Part shown: positions 1 to 5,808 of the stretch, piece by piece
Layout of the letters: each line of letters starts with the position of its first letter
Position numbering within the stretch: the first letter of the stretch is position 1
Notes under the pieces: model-generated
The model's database searches: none
What the model saw: only the letters and a program-made list of their open reading frames with translations
What the model was told of the DNA's origin: nothing
Assembly: GCA_937883885.1 (NCBI GenBank)
Contig: CAKZXL010000087.1
Coordinates: 1-5,808 of the forward strand
Source of the DNA: an uncultured Aquincola sp.
GTDB taxonomy: Bacteria > Pseudomonadota > Gammaproteobacteria > Burkholderiales > Burkholderiaceae
Direction: 5' to 3'
DNA: 5,808 nucleotides
Position numbers and translations under genes: made by a program

Positions 1-158
1 TTCATCGTGGGCATGAAACCGTCGAACAGGTGCAGGTCCGAGCCGCAGATCGCGCAGCAGCTCATCTTGACGATGGCGTCGCGCGGCTCCTCGATCTGCG
101 GATCGGGCATCGTCTCGTAGCGCACATCGTGCTTGCCGTGCCAAACCAGTGCTTTCAT
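1..158 (-). CDS. Zinc-dependent alcohol dehydrogenase (formaldehyde dehydrogenase-like), N-terminal part only
   Basis: Only the first 52 complete codons are in the window; the gene runs off the left edge. The translation begins [20 protein letters not shown] and contains C-A-I-C-G-S-D-L-H at residues 35-43. This is the signature around the first catalytic-zinc cysteine (Cys38) of medium-chain zinc alcohol dehydrogenases, followed by F-D-G-F-M-P-T-M. The opening matches the glutathione-dependent formaldehyde dehydrogenase-like subgroup, whose members oxidise an alcohol or hydroxymethyl adduct with NAD(P)+ in the cytoplasm. The substrate cannot be told from 52 residues, and the Rossmann domain lies outside the window. 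The ATG at 158-156 is well supported by an AAGGA Shine-Dalgarno (169-165) six bases upstream. The gene is divergent from the histidine kinase, so both probably use the 159-377 region for their promoters. Confidence 0.88.
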   Translation of the reverse strand, partial: MKALVWHGKHDVRYETMPDPQIEEPRDAIVKMSCCAICGSDLHLFDGFMPTM

Positions 159-164
159 CGGGCG

Positions 165-170
165 TCCTTC
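165..170 (-). promoter_or_regulatory. Ribosome binding site of the alcohol dehydrogenase gene
   Basis: Read on the minus strand the sequence is GAAGGA, followed by six bases and then the ATG at 158. This is a near-consensus Shine-Dalgarno and fixes the start codon. Confidence 0.7.
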
Positions 171-197
171 GGGTGGTGAATGGATTGCCGCAAGACC

Positions 198-217
198 GGC
201 GCCGCGGGCGCGGCGCC
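198..217. repeat. Perfect 8-bp GC inverted repeat with 4-base loop
   Basis: The arms GGCGCCGC (198-205) and GCGGCGCC (210-217) are exact reverse complements around the loop GGGC. Neither strand shows a T-run after the stem, so this is not a typical intrinsic terminator. It lies 40-59 bases upstream of the dehydrogenase ATG and about 160 bases upstream of the kinase ATG. It could be an operator or a leader hairpin in the dehydrogenase mRNA. In DNA this GC-rich it may also be a chance palindrome. Confidence 0.45.
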
Positions 218-362
218 TGACCAATGGGCCAACGGCTGACGCCTGCACGGGGCAAGGGCCGTACCGCAGGCGCCGCCCGTGGCCGCTGCACCGCCCTGGC
301 CCACCCGGAACAGCGCTTGCCCCGCCTGCAGACAAACACCCACAAGCCGCCGGCCGCGGCAT

Positions 363-368
363 GGAAGA
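363..368 (+). promoter_or_regulatory. Probable ribosome binding site of the kinase gene
   Basis: GGAAGA precedes the ATG at 378 with nine intervening bases. It supports starting the kinase at 378 rather than at the in-frame ATG at 279, whose extra 33 residues look non-coding. Confidence 0.5.
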
Positions 369-377
369 GCGACATCG

Positions 378-2702
378 ATGGAAGGCCTTGACCCGAGGGT
401 GGACGACACGCCGCTGGCGCCCCTGCACCAGCGGCTGCTGCGCCAGCACATGCCCACCACCATGGTGGTGGATCGGCACAACCGCCTGCTGCATCAGTCG
501 GCCGGCGCCGGGCGCTACCTGCTGGCCGGGCAAGATGCTGAACACGTCACCGGCACCCCCCTGCCAGCGGCCCTGCGCCCGCCGCTGGGCGAGGCGCTGG
601 CCGGTGCGCTGGCACGTGCGCGCCAGACCGGGCAACGGGTCGCCACCGGCGTGGTGCGACTGACCGACGAACACGGCCGCGAACACGCCGTGCAGATGCG
701 TGTGCTGCCCGACCTGCAGCAGCCCGGCGGCGACGGGCCGCTGCTGGTGGAGTGGACCGACGCTGAGCAGCACACCGGCCCGCCACCCCTCGACGCCCTG
801 GCCCGCGCCAACGACGACCTGGTGAACCTGATGAGCTCGATGGGCATCGCCACCTTGTTTGTCGACCGGTCGCTGCGCGTGCAGCGCCTCACACCCGCCG
901 CGCGCCGGCTGTTCCAGCTGCCGCCAGGCGACGAGGCGCCTTCGCTGCTGGCGTTGCCGCATGGGCTGCAGCATGCGGGGCTGCAGGACGACATCGCTCA
1001 GGTGCTGCGCACCACCGAACCGCTGGAGCGTGAACTGCCCGCCCGCGGCAATGGCTGGACCCTGCTGCGCATCACGCCCTACCGCACGCACGAAGACCGC
1101 ATCGACGGCGCGGTGCTCAACTTCACCGACGTGACCGAGCGGCGCCGTGCACAGGAGCTGATGCGCGCCCGCGAAGAGCGGCTGCGCCTGGTGGCCGAAA
1201 GCACGCGCGACTACGCCATCATCACGCTGGACGATGCCGGCCTGGTGACCAGCTGGAACAAGGGCGCGGAGGCGATGTTCGGCCACACCGAGCCGCAGGC
1301 CCTGGGCCAGCACTTCCGCCTGCTGTTCACGCCCGAAGACCGGGCCAGCGGCCAGCCCGAGCGCGAGCTGACCACCGCGCTGCAGGAAGGCCGTGCGCTG
1401 GACGAGCGCTGGCACCTGCGCCGGGACGGCAGCCGCCTGTATTGCAGCGGCATCACCACGCCCTTGCTGGACGGGCCGCACAGCGGCTTTGCCAAGATCG
1501 CGCGCGACCTGACCGAACGCCAGCTGCTGGACAGGCAGCGCGACGAGCTGCTGCGGGCCGAGCAGCAGGTGCGCGCGCAGCTGGAAGCGGCCAGTGCCTT
1601 GCGCAGCGAGTTCCTGGCCGTGATGTCGCACGAGCTGAAGAACCCGCTCAACGTGGTGCAGATCAACGCGGAGCTGATCCGCCGCTCGCCGCAGGCCTTG
1701 GCGCATGAGCCCCTGGCCCGTGCGGCCGAGACCATCCGCAAGACCGTGCAGGGCCAGGCCCAGATCATCGACGACCTGCTGGACCTGTCGCGGCTGGAAA
1801 CCGGCAAGCTGTCGTTGGAGCGCACGGCGGTGGCCTATGCGCCGGTGATCGAACGCATCGTCGATGCGCTGCGCGCGCAGGCTGCCGAGAAGTCGATCCG
1901 CCTGACGGTGCAGGCGCAGGACGTGGTGGTGCAGGCCGACATCGTGCGGCTGGAGCAGATCGTGTGGAACCTGGCCAGCAACGCGGTGAGGTACACCCAG
2001 CCGGGCGGCAAGGTGACCATCACGCTGGCCCGCGAGGGCGTGCTGGCGCGGCTGGACGTGGCCGACAACGGCCCCGGCATCGCGCCCGACTTCATCGACT
2101 CGATGTTCAACATGTTCGAGCAGGGCGACAGAAGCCCCTCCACCCGGCGCGAGGGTGGGCTGGGCATCGGCCTGGCGCTGGTCAAGCAGCTGACCGACCT
2201 GCACGGCGGCCATGTGGAGGCGCATTCCGACGGGCCCGGCCGGGGCGCCACCTTCACCGTCTGGCTGCCGATGTGCGAGGCTGCGGCCGAACGCGGGGCC
2301 GAGCCCGGTGCCCTGGACGGCGAGCTGGCCGGCCGGCGCGTGCTGCTGGTGGAAGACAACCTCGACACCCTGGAGGTGCTGGCCGAGCTGCTGCGCCTGG
2401 AAGGGGCCGAGGTGGTCACCGCATCGGCGGCCGCACAGGCGCTGGCGCTGGCCGATGCGCAGGACTTCGACCTGGTGGTGTCGGACATCGCGATGCCGGG
2501 CATGGACGGCCACCAGCTGATGCAGGCCCTGCGCCTGCGCGAGCGCTGCCGCCACTGGCCGGCGATCGCCGTCACCGGCTTCGGCCGCAGGGCCGATGCC
2601 GAGCGCGCACTGGCCGTCGGCTTCCAGGCCCACATCCCCAAACCGCTGTCGCTGGCCGCGTTGCTGCAGGCGGCACGCCCCCTGCTGGGCGGGCGGTCAT
2701 GA
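378..2702 (+). CDS. PAS-domain hybrid sensor histidine kinase/response regulator, CheB/CheR-less member of the CheB-CheR-PAS-kinase family
   Basis: A 774-residue soluble protein with no signal peptide or membrane span, so it should sense a cytoplasmic cue. Domains in order: a PAS-like region (about 15-130); a second PAS (about 145-252) whose [10 protein letters not shown] and L-T-P-A-A-R-R-L-F resemble the PAS found after CheR in CheB-CheR fusion kinases; a third PAS (about 265-380) ending in D-L-T-E-R; a short coiled coil (380-410); HisKA with [14 protein letters not shown] and phospho-acceptor His418; HATPase_c with N box (Asn531, Asn535), D-N-G-P-G (563-567), F box (MFNMFEQ, 576-582) and G box (GGLGIGLAL, 593-601); and a receiver with Glu659/Asp660, phospho-acceptor Asp703, Thr733 and Lys755. 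All catalytic residues are present, so kinase and receiver should both work. There is no DNA-binding output, so phosphate must pass to another protein or the receiver acts as a sink. Start at 378 chosen from the Shine-Dalgarno and the composition change. Its stop overlaps the next gene's ATG. The signal and partner are unknown. Confidence 0.92.
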   Translation: MEGLDPRVDDTPLAPLHQRLLRQHMPTTMVVDRHNRLLHQSAGAGRYLLAGQDAEHVTGTPLPAALRPPLGEALAGALARARQTGQRVATGVVRLTDEHGREHAVQMRVLPDLQQPGGDGPLLVEWTDAEQHTGPPPLDALARANDDLVNLMSSMGIATLFVDRSLRVQRLTPAARRLFQLPPGDEAPSLLALPHGLQHAGLQDDIAQVLRTTEPLERELPARGNGWTLLRITPYRTHEDRIDGAVLNFTDVTERRRAQELMRAREERLRLVAESTRDYAIITLDDAGLVTSWNKGAEAMFGHTEPQALGQHFRLLFTPEDRASGQPERELTTALQEGRALDERWHLRRDGSRLYCSGITTPLLDGPHSGFAKIARDLTERQLLDRQRDELLRAEQQVRAQLEAASALRSEFLAVMSHELKNPLNVVQINAELIRRSPQALAHEPLARAAETIRKTVQGQAQIIDDLLDLSRLETGKLSLERTAVAYAPVIERIVDALRAQAAEKSIRLTVQAQDVVVQADIVRLEQIVWNLASNAVRYTQPGGKVTITLAREGVLARLDVADNGPGIAPDFIDSMFNMFEQGDRSPSTRREGGLGIGLALVKQLTDLHGGHVEAHSDGPGRGATFTVWLPMCEAAAERGAEPGALDGELAGRRVLLVEDNLDTLEVLAELLRLEGAEVVTASAAAQALALADAQDFDLVVSDIAMPGMDGHQLMQALRLRERCRHWPAIAVTGFGRRADAERALAVGFQAHIPKPLSLAALLQAARPLLGGRS

Positions 2703-3263
2703 AGTCCACACCTCTGCTTTATGCCGGGCCCCTGCTGCTGGCCCTTCTGGCCGCCTGCGATGGCGACAGCGCGGGCAACACCGCTTCCCCGGTGGCGGCA
2801 CCGGGCAGCGAGGCCAGCGCACGCACCCGGCTGCTGGAAGCCGGCGCAGCGGCGCTGCAGCGCATGCCGCCGGCAGCGGCTGTGGCACAGCCATGTGCAT
2901 GAGGTGAAGTCAGGCCAGCTGATCGTGCCCGGCGTGCCCGCGCCGGCCGAGAAGGCGTTGATGGAAAAGCTGGTGTCCACCTACGGCAAGACCTGGCACA
3001 CCTGGCACACCGACCGCGACAAGCAGCTGCCGCTGGGCGTGCCGCAGTTGATGATGGGTGCCACCGCCGATGGGCAGATCAACGAGGCGATGGTGGCCGA
3101 GCGCGACCGCCGTTTCGAGGTGGACAGCCAGCGCAAGCGGCAGGAGCGGGCGGACATTCCCGCGCCCGCCGTGCACCCCGGGGCCGACGCCTGGCAGCGC
3201 GGGCCGGCCTATCAGATCGAGGATCCGGCCGGCAGCCACCACGAGGCGGCGCCCGCCCGGTAG
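2699..3263 (+). pseudogene. DUF1264 (oil-body-associated-protein-like) lipoprotein gene, internally deleted and frameshifted
   Basis: From the ATG at 2699 the frame reads [20 protein letters not shown]. This is a lipoprotein signal peptide with lipobox L-A-A-C (Cys20), then a linker and [13 protein letters not shown], which resembles the start of the DUF1264 domain. That frame stops at 2902 after 67 residues. From about 2877 another frame reads [13 protein letters not shown], then T-Y-G-K-T-W-H-T-W, LPLGVPQLMM, R-A-D-I-P-A-P and H-P-G-A-D-A-W to the stop at 3263. This is a well-conserved DUF1264 C-terminal half. The roughly 65-80 residues expected between the pieces, including the HHYC-type motif and the G-x-E-Y-I-x-S-E stretch I recall for the family, are missing. 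The net loss must leave remainder 2 modulo 3. The family's biochemical role is not established; bacterial members are often lipoproteins. The start codon overlaps the kinase stop (ATGA), so translation was probably coupled. A functional product is unlikely. Confidence 0.82.
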
Positions 3264-4396
3264 CGCGGCGGCTGCGGCTGCGCTTCGGCGATCAGCCGCC
3301 GCAGCTCGGCCACGGCCTGGCGCACCGGCAGCTGGCGGCAGCGGGCCCGGCCCCGCTCGGCGCGCTGTTGTTGCACGGCATGCCACAGCGCGCCGAAGGT
3401 GGCGGCCTGCACGGCCTGCCGGTGCAGCCCGTCCGGAGTCAAACCCAGCACATGGGCCAGTGGCCGCCAGGCCGGGTCGTCGGCGCGGGCCACGAAGCCG
3501 TGCCGCCACAGCCCGCGCAAGCGGTGGCGGGCCAGCAGCAGGCACTGCAGGTCGTCGGGGTCGTCGACCATCAGCTCGCCCTGCTCGCGGGCCTGGCGGT
3601 CCCATTCGCGCAGCTGCCAGGACAAGCCCACGTCCACCCGGCCTTCGCGGCGGCTGGAGGTGATCACGCGCACTTCGCCGCTGTGGCGGATGCGGCGATC
3701 GGCCCGGCGCAGCGCCTGCACCAGGGCTTCGTCTTCCAGCCAGGGCACGCCGGCCGGCAGGCCGCCGACGGCGCGGTAGGCATCGGCCCGCACGGCCAGG
3801 CTGGCGCCAAAGTGCTGGTGGTGGCGCGGCCAGGGGTCGGCGTCGTCGGGGTCCAGCAGGCACTGCAGCTTTTCGCAGGCCAGGCGGTAGGCGGTGTCCC
3901 AGCGCTGCCAGCGCTGGGGCGGCAGGCTGCCCGGCGAATCCTCTTGGCCCGCTGCATCGCTTGCGGCCAGCAGGCGGCCGCCCACCGCATCCGCACCGCG
4001 GTCGATCTCATGCGCGGTGTTGCGCAGCCAATGGGGCGACACGCGGGTGTCGCCATCCGTGCTGGCGATGAAGGCGCCGCGCACGCGGCCGGCCAGCAGC
4101 CGGTGGGCGGCCTCGTCCATCAGCAGCTTGCGGGCATGGCCCACATTGGCCTGCGGCGCAGGCAGCTGCACTTCGCACACCTGCAGGGCCAGGGCGGGAT
4201 GACGCTGGGCGAAGGCCCGCACGATCGCGGCACTGTCGTCGCTGCAGTTGTTGGCCAGCACCAGCACCTCGTACACCGGTGCTTCCTGCTGTGCGGCCAG
4301 GGCCTGCAGCGTGGCAGGCAGCCGCTGCGCCTCATTGCGCACCGGCACGATCACGCTGGCGCGCAGCCGCTCGCGCGGCAGCGTGAAGCTGATCAA
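3212..4396 (-). CDS. Glycosyltransferase family 2 protein
   Basis: A 394-residue protein with a GT-A fold N-terminal region. It starts A-S-V-I-V-P-V-R-N-E (13-22), the usual nucleotide-sugar binding opening. It continues with L-A-N-N-C-S-D-D-S (48-55), a D-G-D metal/nucleotide motif in S-T-D-G-D-T (112-117), the acceptor-side G-A-S (197-199) and a catalytic-type E-D-E (221-223). The C-terminal 130 residues are Arg/Gln-rich and not recognised. There is no membrane span, so it is probably cytosolic or peripheral, moving a sugar from an activated donor; donor and acceptor cannot be predicted. The first usable start is TTG at 4396, ten bases after the preceding gene's stop, with only a weak GAG-type Shine-Dalgarno. 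No ATG lies between it and the conserved strand, so translation probably depends on the upstream gene. The last 17 codons and the stop overlap the end of the convergent DUF1264 remnant. Confidence 0.87.
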   Translation of the reverse strand: MISFTLPRERLRASVIVPVRNEAQRLPATLQALAAQQEAPVYEVLVLANNCSDDSAAIVRAFAQRHPALALQVCEVQLPAPQANVGHARKLLMDEAAHRLLAGRVRGAFIASTDGDTRVSPHWLRNTAHEIDRGADAVGGRLLAASDAAGQEDSPGSLPPQRWQRWDTAYRLACEKLQCLLDPDDADPWPRHHQHFGASLAVRADAYRAVGGLPAGVPWLEDEALVQALRRADRRIRHSGEVRVITSSRREGRVDVGLSWQLREWDRQAREQGELMVDDPDDLQCLLLARHRLRGLWRHGFVARADDPAWRPLAHVLGLTPDGLHRQAVQAATFGALWHAVQQQRAERGRARCRQLPVRQAVAELRRLIAEAQPQPPRYRAGAASWWLPAGSSI

Positions 4397-4406
4397 CGCC
4401 AGCCGC

Positions 4407-4856
4407 TCAACGGCGGCCCAGGACCATGCCCACCAGCACCGCGCCGGCCACGGCGGCCAGCGGATGCTCCCGCACGAACTGGCGGGCCACTTCCACCATC
4501 TCCTGCATCGCTTCGCTCACCGGCAGGCTGTCCAGCGCGGCGGCCGTGCCTTCGAAGCCGGGGTCTTCGCCGGCCGAAGACGAATAGTCCTGGCGCTGGC
4601 TGCTCTGCCCTGCGGGCTGGCTGCCGGCAGCCTGGGCCGCGCTGCCCTGGCTGGCCCAGGCGCCGCTGCTGCTGCCGCTGTCCGTGCCCATCTTGGCGCC
4701 CATGCCGGGGCCACCTGCCGTGCCGGTGCCGGACACCGAATCCGAACCGGTGGCGGCGCCCGCGCTCAGGCTGCCCGGCGCAGCGGTGCTGCCGGGACCG
4801 GTGGGCACCGGCGTCGGGATGGGCTTGTTGTTCGATGCATCGGACTGGTCGTTCAC
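4407..4856 (-). CDS. Small Ser/Gly/Ala-rich protein with DUF883-like C-terminal membrane anchor
   Basis: A 149-residue protein. Residues 1-100 are low-complexity and probably disordered (Ser, Gly, Ala, Pro, Thr). Residues 105-130 form a likely amphipathic helix ending A-R-Q-F-V-R-E-H-P. Residues 132-146 are a hydrophobic segment closing with V-L-G-R-R. The R-E-H-P-x-A-A-V ... G-R-R ending resembles the C-terminal anchor of DUF883 proteins (ElaB/YqjD group), inner-membrane proteins linked to stationary-phase ribosome association in E. coli. Here only the anchor matches; the usual helical N-terminal part is replaced by disordered sequence, so the function is not assigned. The start is a GTG at 4856-4854 with a strong AGGAG Shine-Dalgarno six bases upstream. 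It lies 63 bases after the DUF2474 gene and 10 bases before the glycosyltransferase, in one probable transcript. Confidence 0.75.
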   Translation of the reverse strand: MNDQSDASNNKPIPTPVPTGPGSTAAPGSLSAGAATGSDSVSGTGTAGGPGMGAKMGTDSGSSSGAWASQGSAAQAAGSQPAGQSSQRQDYSSSAGEDPGFEGTAAALDSLPVSEAMQEMVEVARQFVREHPLAAVAGAVLVGMVLGRR

Positions 4857-4862
4857 GGGCTG

Positions 4863-4867
4863 CTCCT
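4863..4867 (-). promoter_or_regulatory. Ribosome binding site deciding the GTG start of the DUF883-like gene
   Basis: On the minus strand the sequence is AGGAG, six bases before the GTG at 4856. It is the best Shine-Dalgarno in the minus-strand cluster and supports the non-ATG start. Confidence 0.7.
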
Positions 4868-4919
4868 GTCGTTGGTGCTCACCAGGTGGGCAATCGCCGT
4901 ACCCACCGCGCCCGGCCGG

Positions 4920-5069
4920 TCAGCGTTGCAGGCCCACGGCCTGCAGCAGCCAGCCCAGCGCCCAGGCCAGCGCGCCCAGGCTCACCACGCCGGCCAGCCA
5001 CAGCGCGGCCAGCCAGGCCAGGCGCCGGCCCCAGGCGCGCGGCGCGCCGTCGCGGTCAGTGGTACCCAT
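4920..5069 (-). CDS. DUF2474 family small membrane protein, bd-oxidase accessory
   Basis: A 49-residue protein, MGTTDRDGAP followed by a basic R-A-W-G-R-R-L-A-W and one transmembrane helix at about 18-45, rich in Trp, Ala and Leu. Its size, charge pattern and position directly after cydB fit DUF2474, a family of single-span proteins encoded after cytochrome bd/CIO oxidase genes. By analogy with CydX it may be a small structural subunit of the oxidase; that role is inferred. The ATG at 5069 lies inside the end of cydB (14-base overlap), indicating translational coupling; the best Shine-Dalgarno-like sequence (GAGG, 5085-5082) is rather far upstream. The same frame extends back to 5177, but that part only shadows cydB, so 5069 is the start. 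Confidence 0.82.
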   Translation of the reverse strand: MGTTDRDGAPRAWGRRLAWLAALWLAGVVSLGALAWALGWLLQAVGLQR

Positions 5070-5808
5070 CGCCCACCCGCACCTCGCCGCGGAACACCCA
5101 GTACGCAAAGGCGGTGTAGGCCAGCACCAGCGGCAGGATGAACACCGCCCCCACCAGCGCAAAGCCCAGGCTTTCATCCGGACCCGCGGCCTGCCACAGC
5201 GTGATGCCCGGCGGCACCACGTTCGGCCACAGGCTGATGGCCAGGCCGCTGTAGCCCAGGAACAGCAGCGCCAGCGTCAGCACGAAGGGCGCCGCATGGC
5301 CCTGCCCATGCTTCAGCGTGCGCAGCAGCGCCCAGGTGCACACGGCCACCAGCAGCGGCACCGGCGAGAACCACAGCAGCTGCGGCAGCTGGAACCAGCG
5401 CTGCGCTATGGCTTCGTGGGCCAGCGGCGTCCACGCGCTGATGGCGGCGATGACCGCCAGCAGCGCCCAGGTCAAGGCGATGCCGATCTGCCGCATGCGT
5501 TGCTGCAACGGGCCTTCGGTCTTCATCACCAGCCAGGTGGCGCCCAGCAGCGCATAGGCCACCATCAGCCCCAGACCGGTGAACAAAGCGAAGGGCGACA
5601 CCCAGTCCAGCGGGCCGCCGGCAAACTCGCCGTCGACCACCGGCACACCATCGAGAAAGGCGCCCAGCGTGACGCCCTGGAAGAAGGTGGCCGCCACCGA
5701 TCCGCCGATGAAGGCCTGGTCCCACAGCCGGCGCTTGCCGGCCCGCGCCTTCATGCGGAACTCGAAGGCCACGCCGCGGAACACCAGGCCGATGAGCATC
5801 AGCATCAA
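5056..5808 (-). CDS. cydB: Cytochrome bd-type ubiquinol oxidase subunit II, C-terminal 250 residues
   Basis: The gene enters from the right edge; about the first 80 codons are outside. The visible part starts L-M-L-M-L-I-G-L-V-F-R-G-V-A-F-E-F-R, the conserved second-helix region of CydB. It continues with F-F-Q-G-V-T-L-G (42-49), D-W-V-S-P-F (68-73), L-L-G-A-T-W-L-V-M-K-T-E-G (87-99), PPGITLWQAA (199-208) and Y-W-V-F-R-G (236-241), ending in the family's usual G-Y-H. About six membrane helices are visible. CydB pairs with the haem-bearing CydA in the inner membrane; the complex oxidises quinol and reduces O2 to water without pumping protons. The associated DUF2474 gene suggests the cyanide-insensitive (CioAB-like) subtype, but CydA, whose Q-loop would decide, is not in the window. 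The leftmost TTG is an internal Leu codon, not a start. Confidence 0.95.
   Translation of the reverse strand: MMLMLIGLVFRGVAFEFRMKARAGKRRLWDQAFIGGSVAATFFQGVTLGAFLDGVPVVDGEFAGGPLDWVSPFALFTGLGLMVAYALLGATWLVMKTEGPLQQRMRQIGIALTWALLAVIAAISAWTPLAHEAIAQRWFQLPQLLWFSPVPLLVAVCTWALLRTLKHGQGHAAPFVLTLALLFLGYSGLAISLWPNVVPPGITLWQAAGPDESLGFALVGAVFILPLVLAYTAFAYWVFRGEVRVGDGYH

Larger units (their letters stand above)
159..377. promoter_or_regulatory. Divergent intergenic region between the dehydrogenase and the kinase
   Basis: These 219 bases separate two genes transcribed away from each other, so they should carry both promoters. I cannot assign -35/-10 boxes with confidence in this GC-rich sequence, and I see no sigma-54 type site. 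An open frame in phase with the kinase continues back to an ATG at 279. Its translation is a Pro/Arg/Ala-rich string without family resemblance, so I treat it as non-coding leader. I see no remnant of a CheR or CheB domain here. The region contains the inverted repeat at 198-217 and an 8-bp direct repeat CGCCTGCA at 240-247 and 323-330. Confidence 0.6.

Noticed and set aside
279..377. N-terminal 33-residue extension of the kinase from the ATG at 279
   Set aside because: The added residues are Pro/Arg/Ala-rich with no family resemblance, whereas the ATG at 378 has a Shine-Dalgarno-like GGAAGA upstream.
1835..2980. A 381-codon minus-strand open frame opposite the kinase
   Set aside because: It mirrors the HATPase and receiver coding sequence, is rich in Ser/Arg/Ala without domain resemblance, and has no convincing ribosome binding site.
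2910..3863. A 317-codon minus-strand open frame overlapping the DUF1264 remnant and the glycosyltransferase
   Set aside because: It is an out-of-frame shadow on the glycosyltransferase strand with a Pro/Arg/Gly-rich translation; the glycosyltransferase frame carries all the motifs.
4885..4907. Possible hairpin (GGTGGG ... CCCACC, 11-base loop) between the DUF2474 and DUF883-like genes
   Set aside because: The stem is only six pairs with a long loop and no T-run, so it is not a credible terminator; probably a chance match.
3368..5119. A 583-codon open frame on the plus strand, opposite the glycosyltransferase, DUF883-like and DUF2474 genes
   Set aside because: It is antisense to three genes with recognisable families, its translation shows no conserved motif and becomes Pro/Arg/Cys-rich, and stop-poor antisense frames are expected at this GC content.
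1..5808. Mobile elements, CRISPR repeats, tRNA genes, toxin-antitoxin or defence genes
   Set aside because: I looked for transposase-like translations, spaced direct repeats and tRNA-like folds on both strands and found none I could support.

Overview
The window is very GC-rich (coding third positions are almost all G or C) with gene-dense, overlapping organisation. The protein families and codon use fit a betaproteobacterium of the Burkholderiales (Comamonadaceae/Sphaerotilaceae type). That placement is an inference from style and remembered family resemblance, not from a marker gene.

Layout, left to right. (1) Minus strand, 158 to the left edge: the first 52 codons of a zinc-dependent alcohol/formaldehyde dehydrogenase-like gene. 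(2) 159-377: a 219-bp divergent intergenic region holding a perfect 8-bp all-GC inverted repeat. (3) Plus strand, 378-2702: a soluble hybrid sensor histidine kinase (PAS-like region, PAS, PAS, HisKA, HATPase_c, receiver). It looks like the C-terminal two thirds of the CheB-CheR-PAS-kinase fusion family, without the CheB and CheR enzymes. (4) Plus strand, 2699-3263: a lipoprotein gene of the DUF1264 / oil-body-associated-protein-like family. Its start overlaps the kinase stop (ATGA). It is broken: the beginning and the C-terminal half are recognisable but lie in different frames, and the conserved middle is absent. (5) Minus strand, read from the right edge leftwards: the C-terminal 250 residues of cytochrome bd-type quinol oxidase subunit II (cydB); an overlapping 49-residue DUF2474 single-span protein; a 149-residue Ser/Gly/Ala-rich protein with a C-terminal membrane anchor of DUF883 (ElaB/YqjD) style; and a family 2 glycosyltransferase with a TTG start. 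The glycosyltransferase runs tail-to-tail into the broken DUF1264 gene with a 52-bp overlap.

Functionally the window joins two unrelated units. The plus-strand unit is a signalling kinase translationally coupled to what was once a lipoprotein. The minus-strand unit is the end of a bd-oxidase operon (electron transfer from quinol to O2) followed closely by two cell-envelope-type genes that may be read through from it. I see no mobile element, CRISPR array, tRNA or rRNA. The strongest unusual signals are the internally deleted DUF1264 gene and the kinase lacking CheB/CheR; I find no convincing evidence of an entirely new system.
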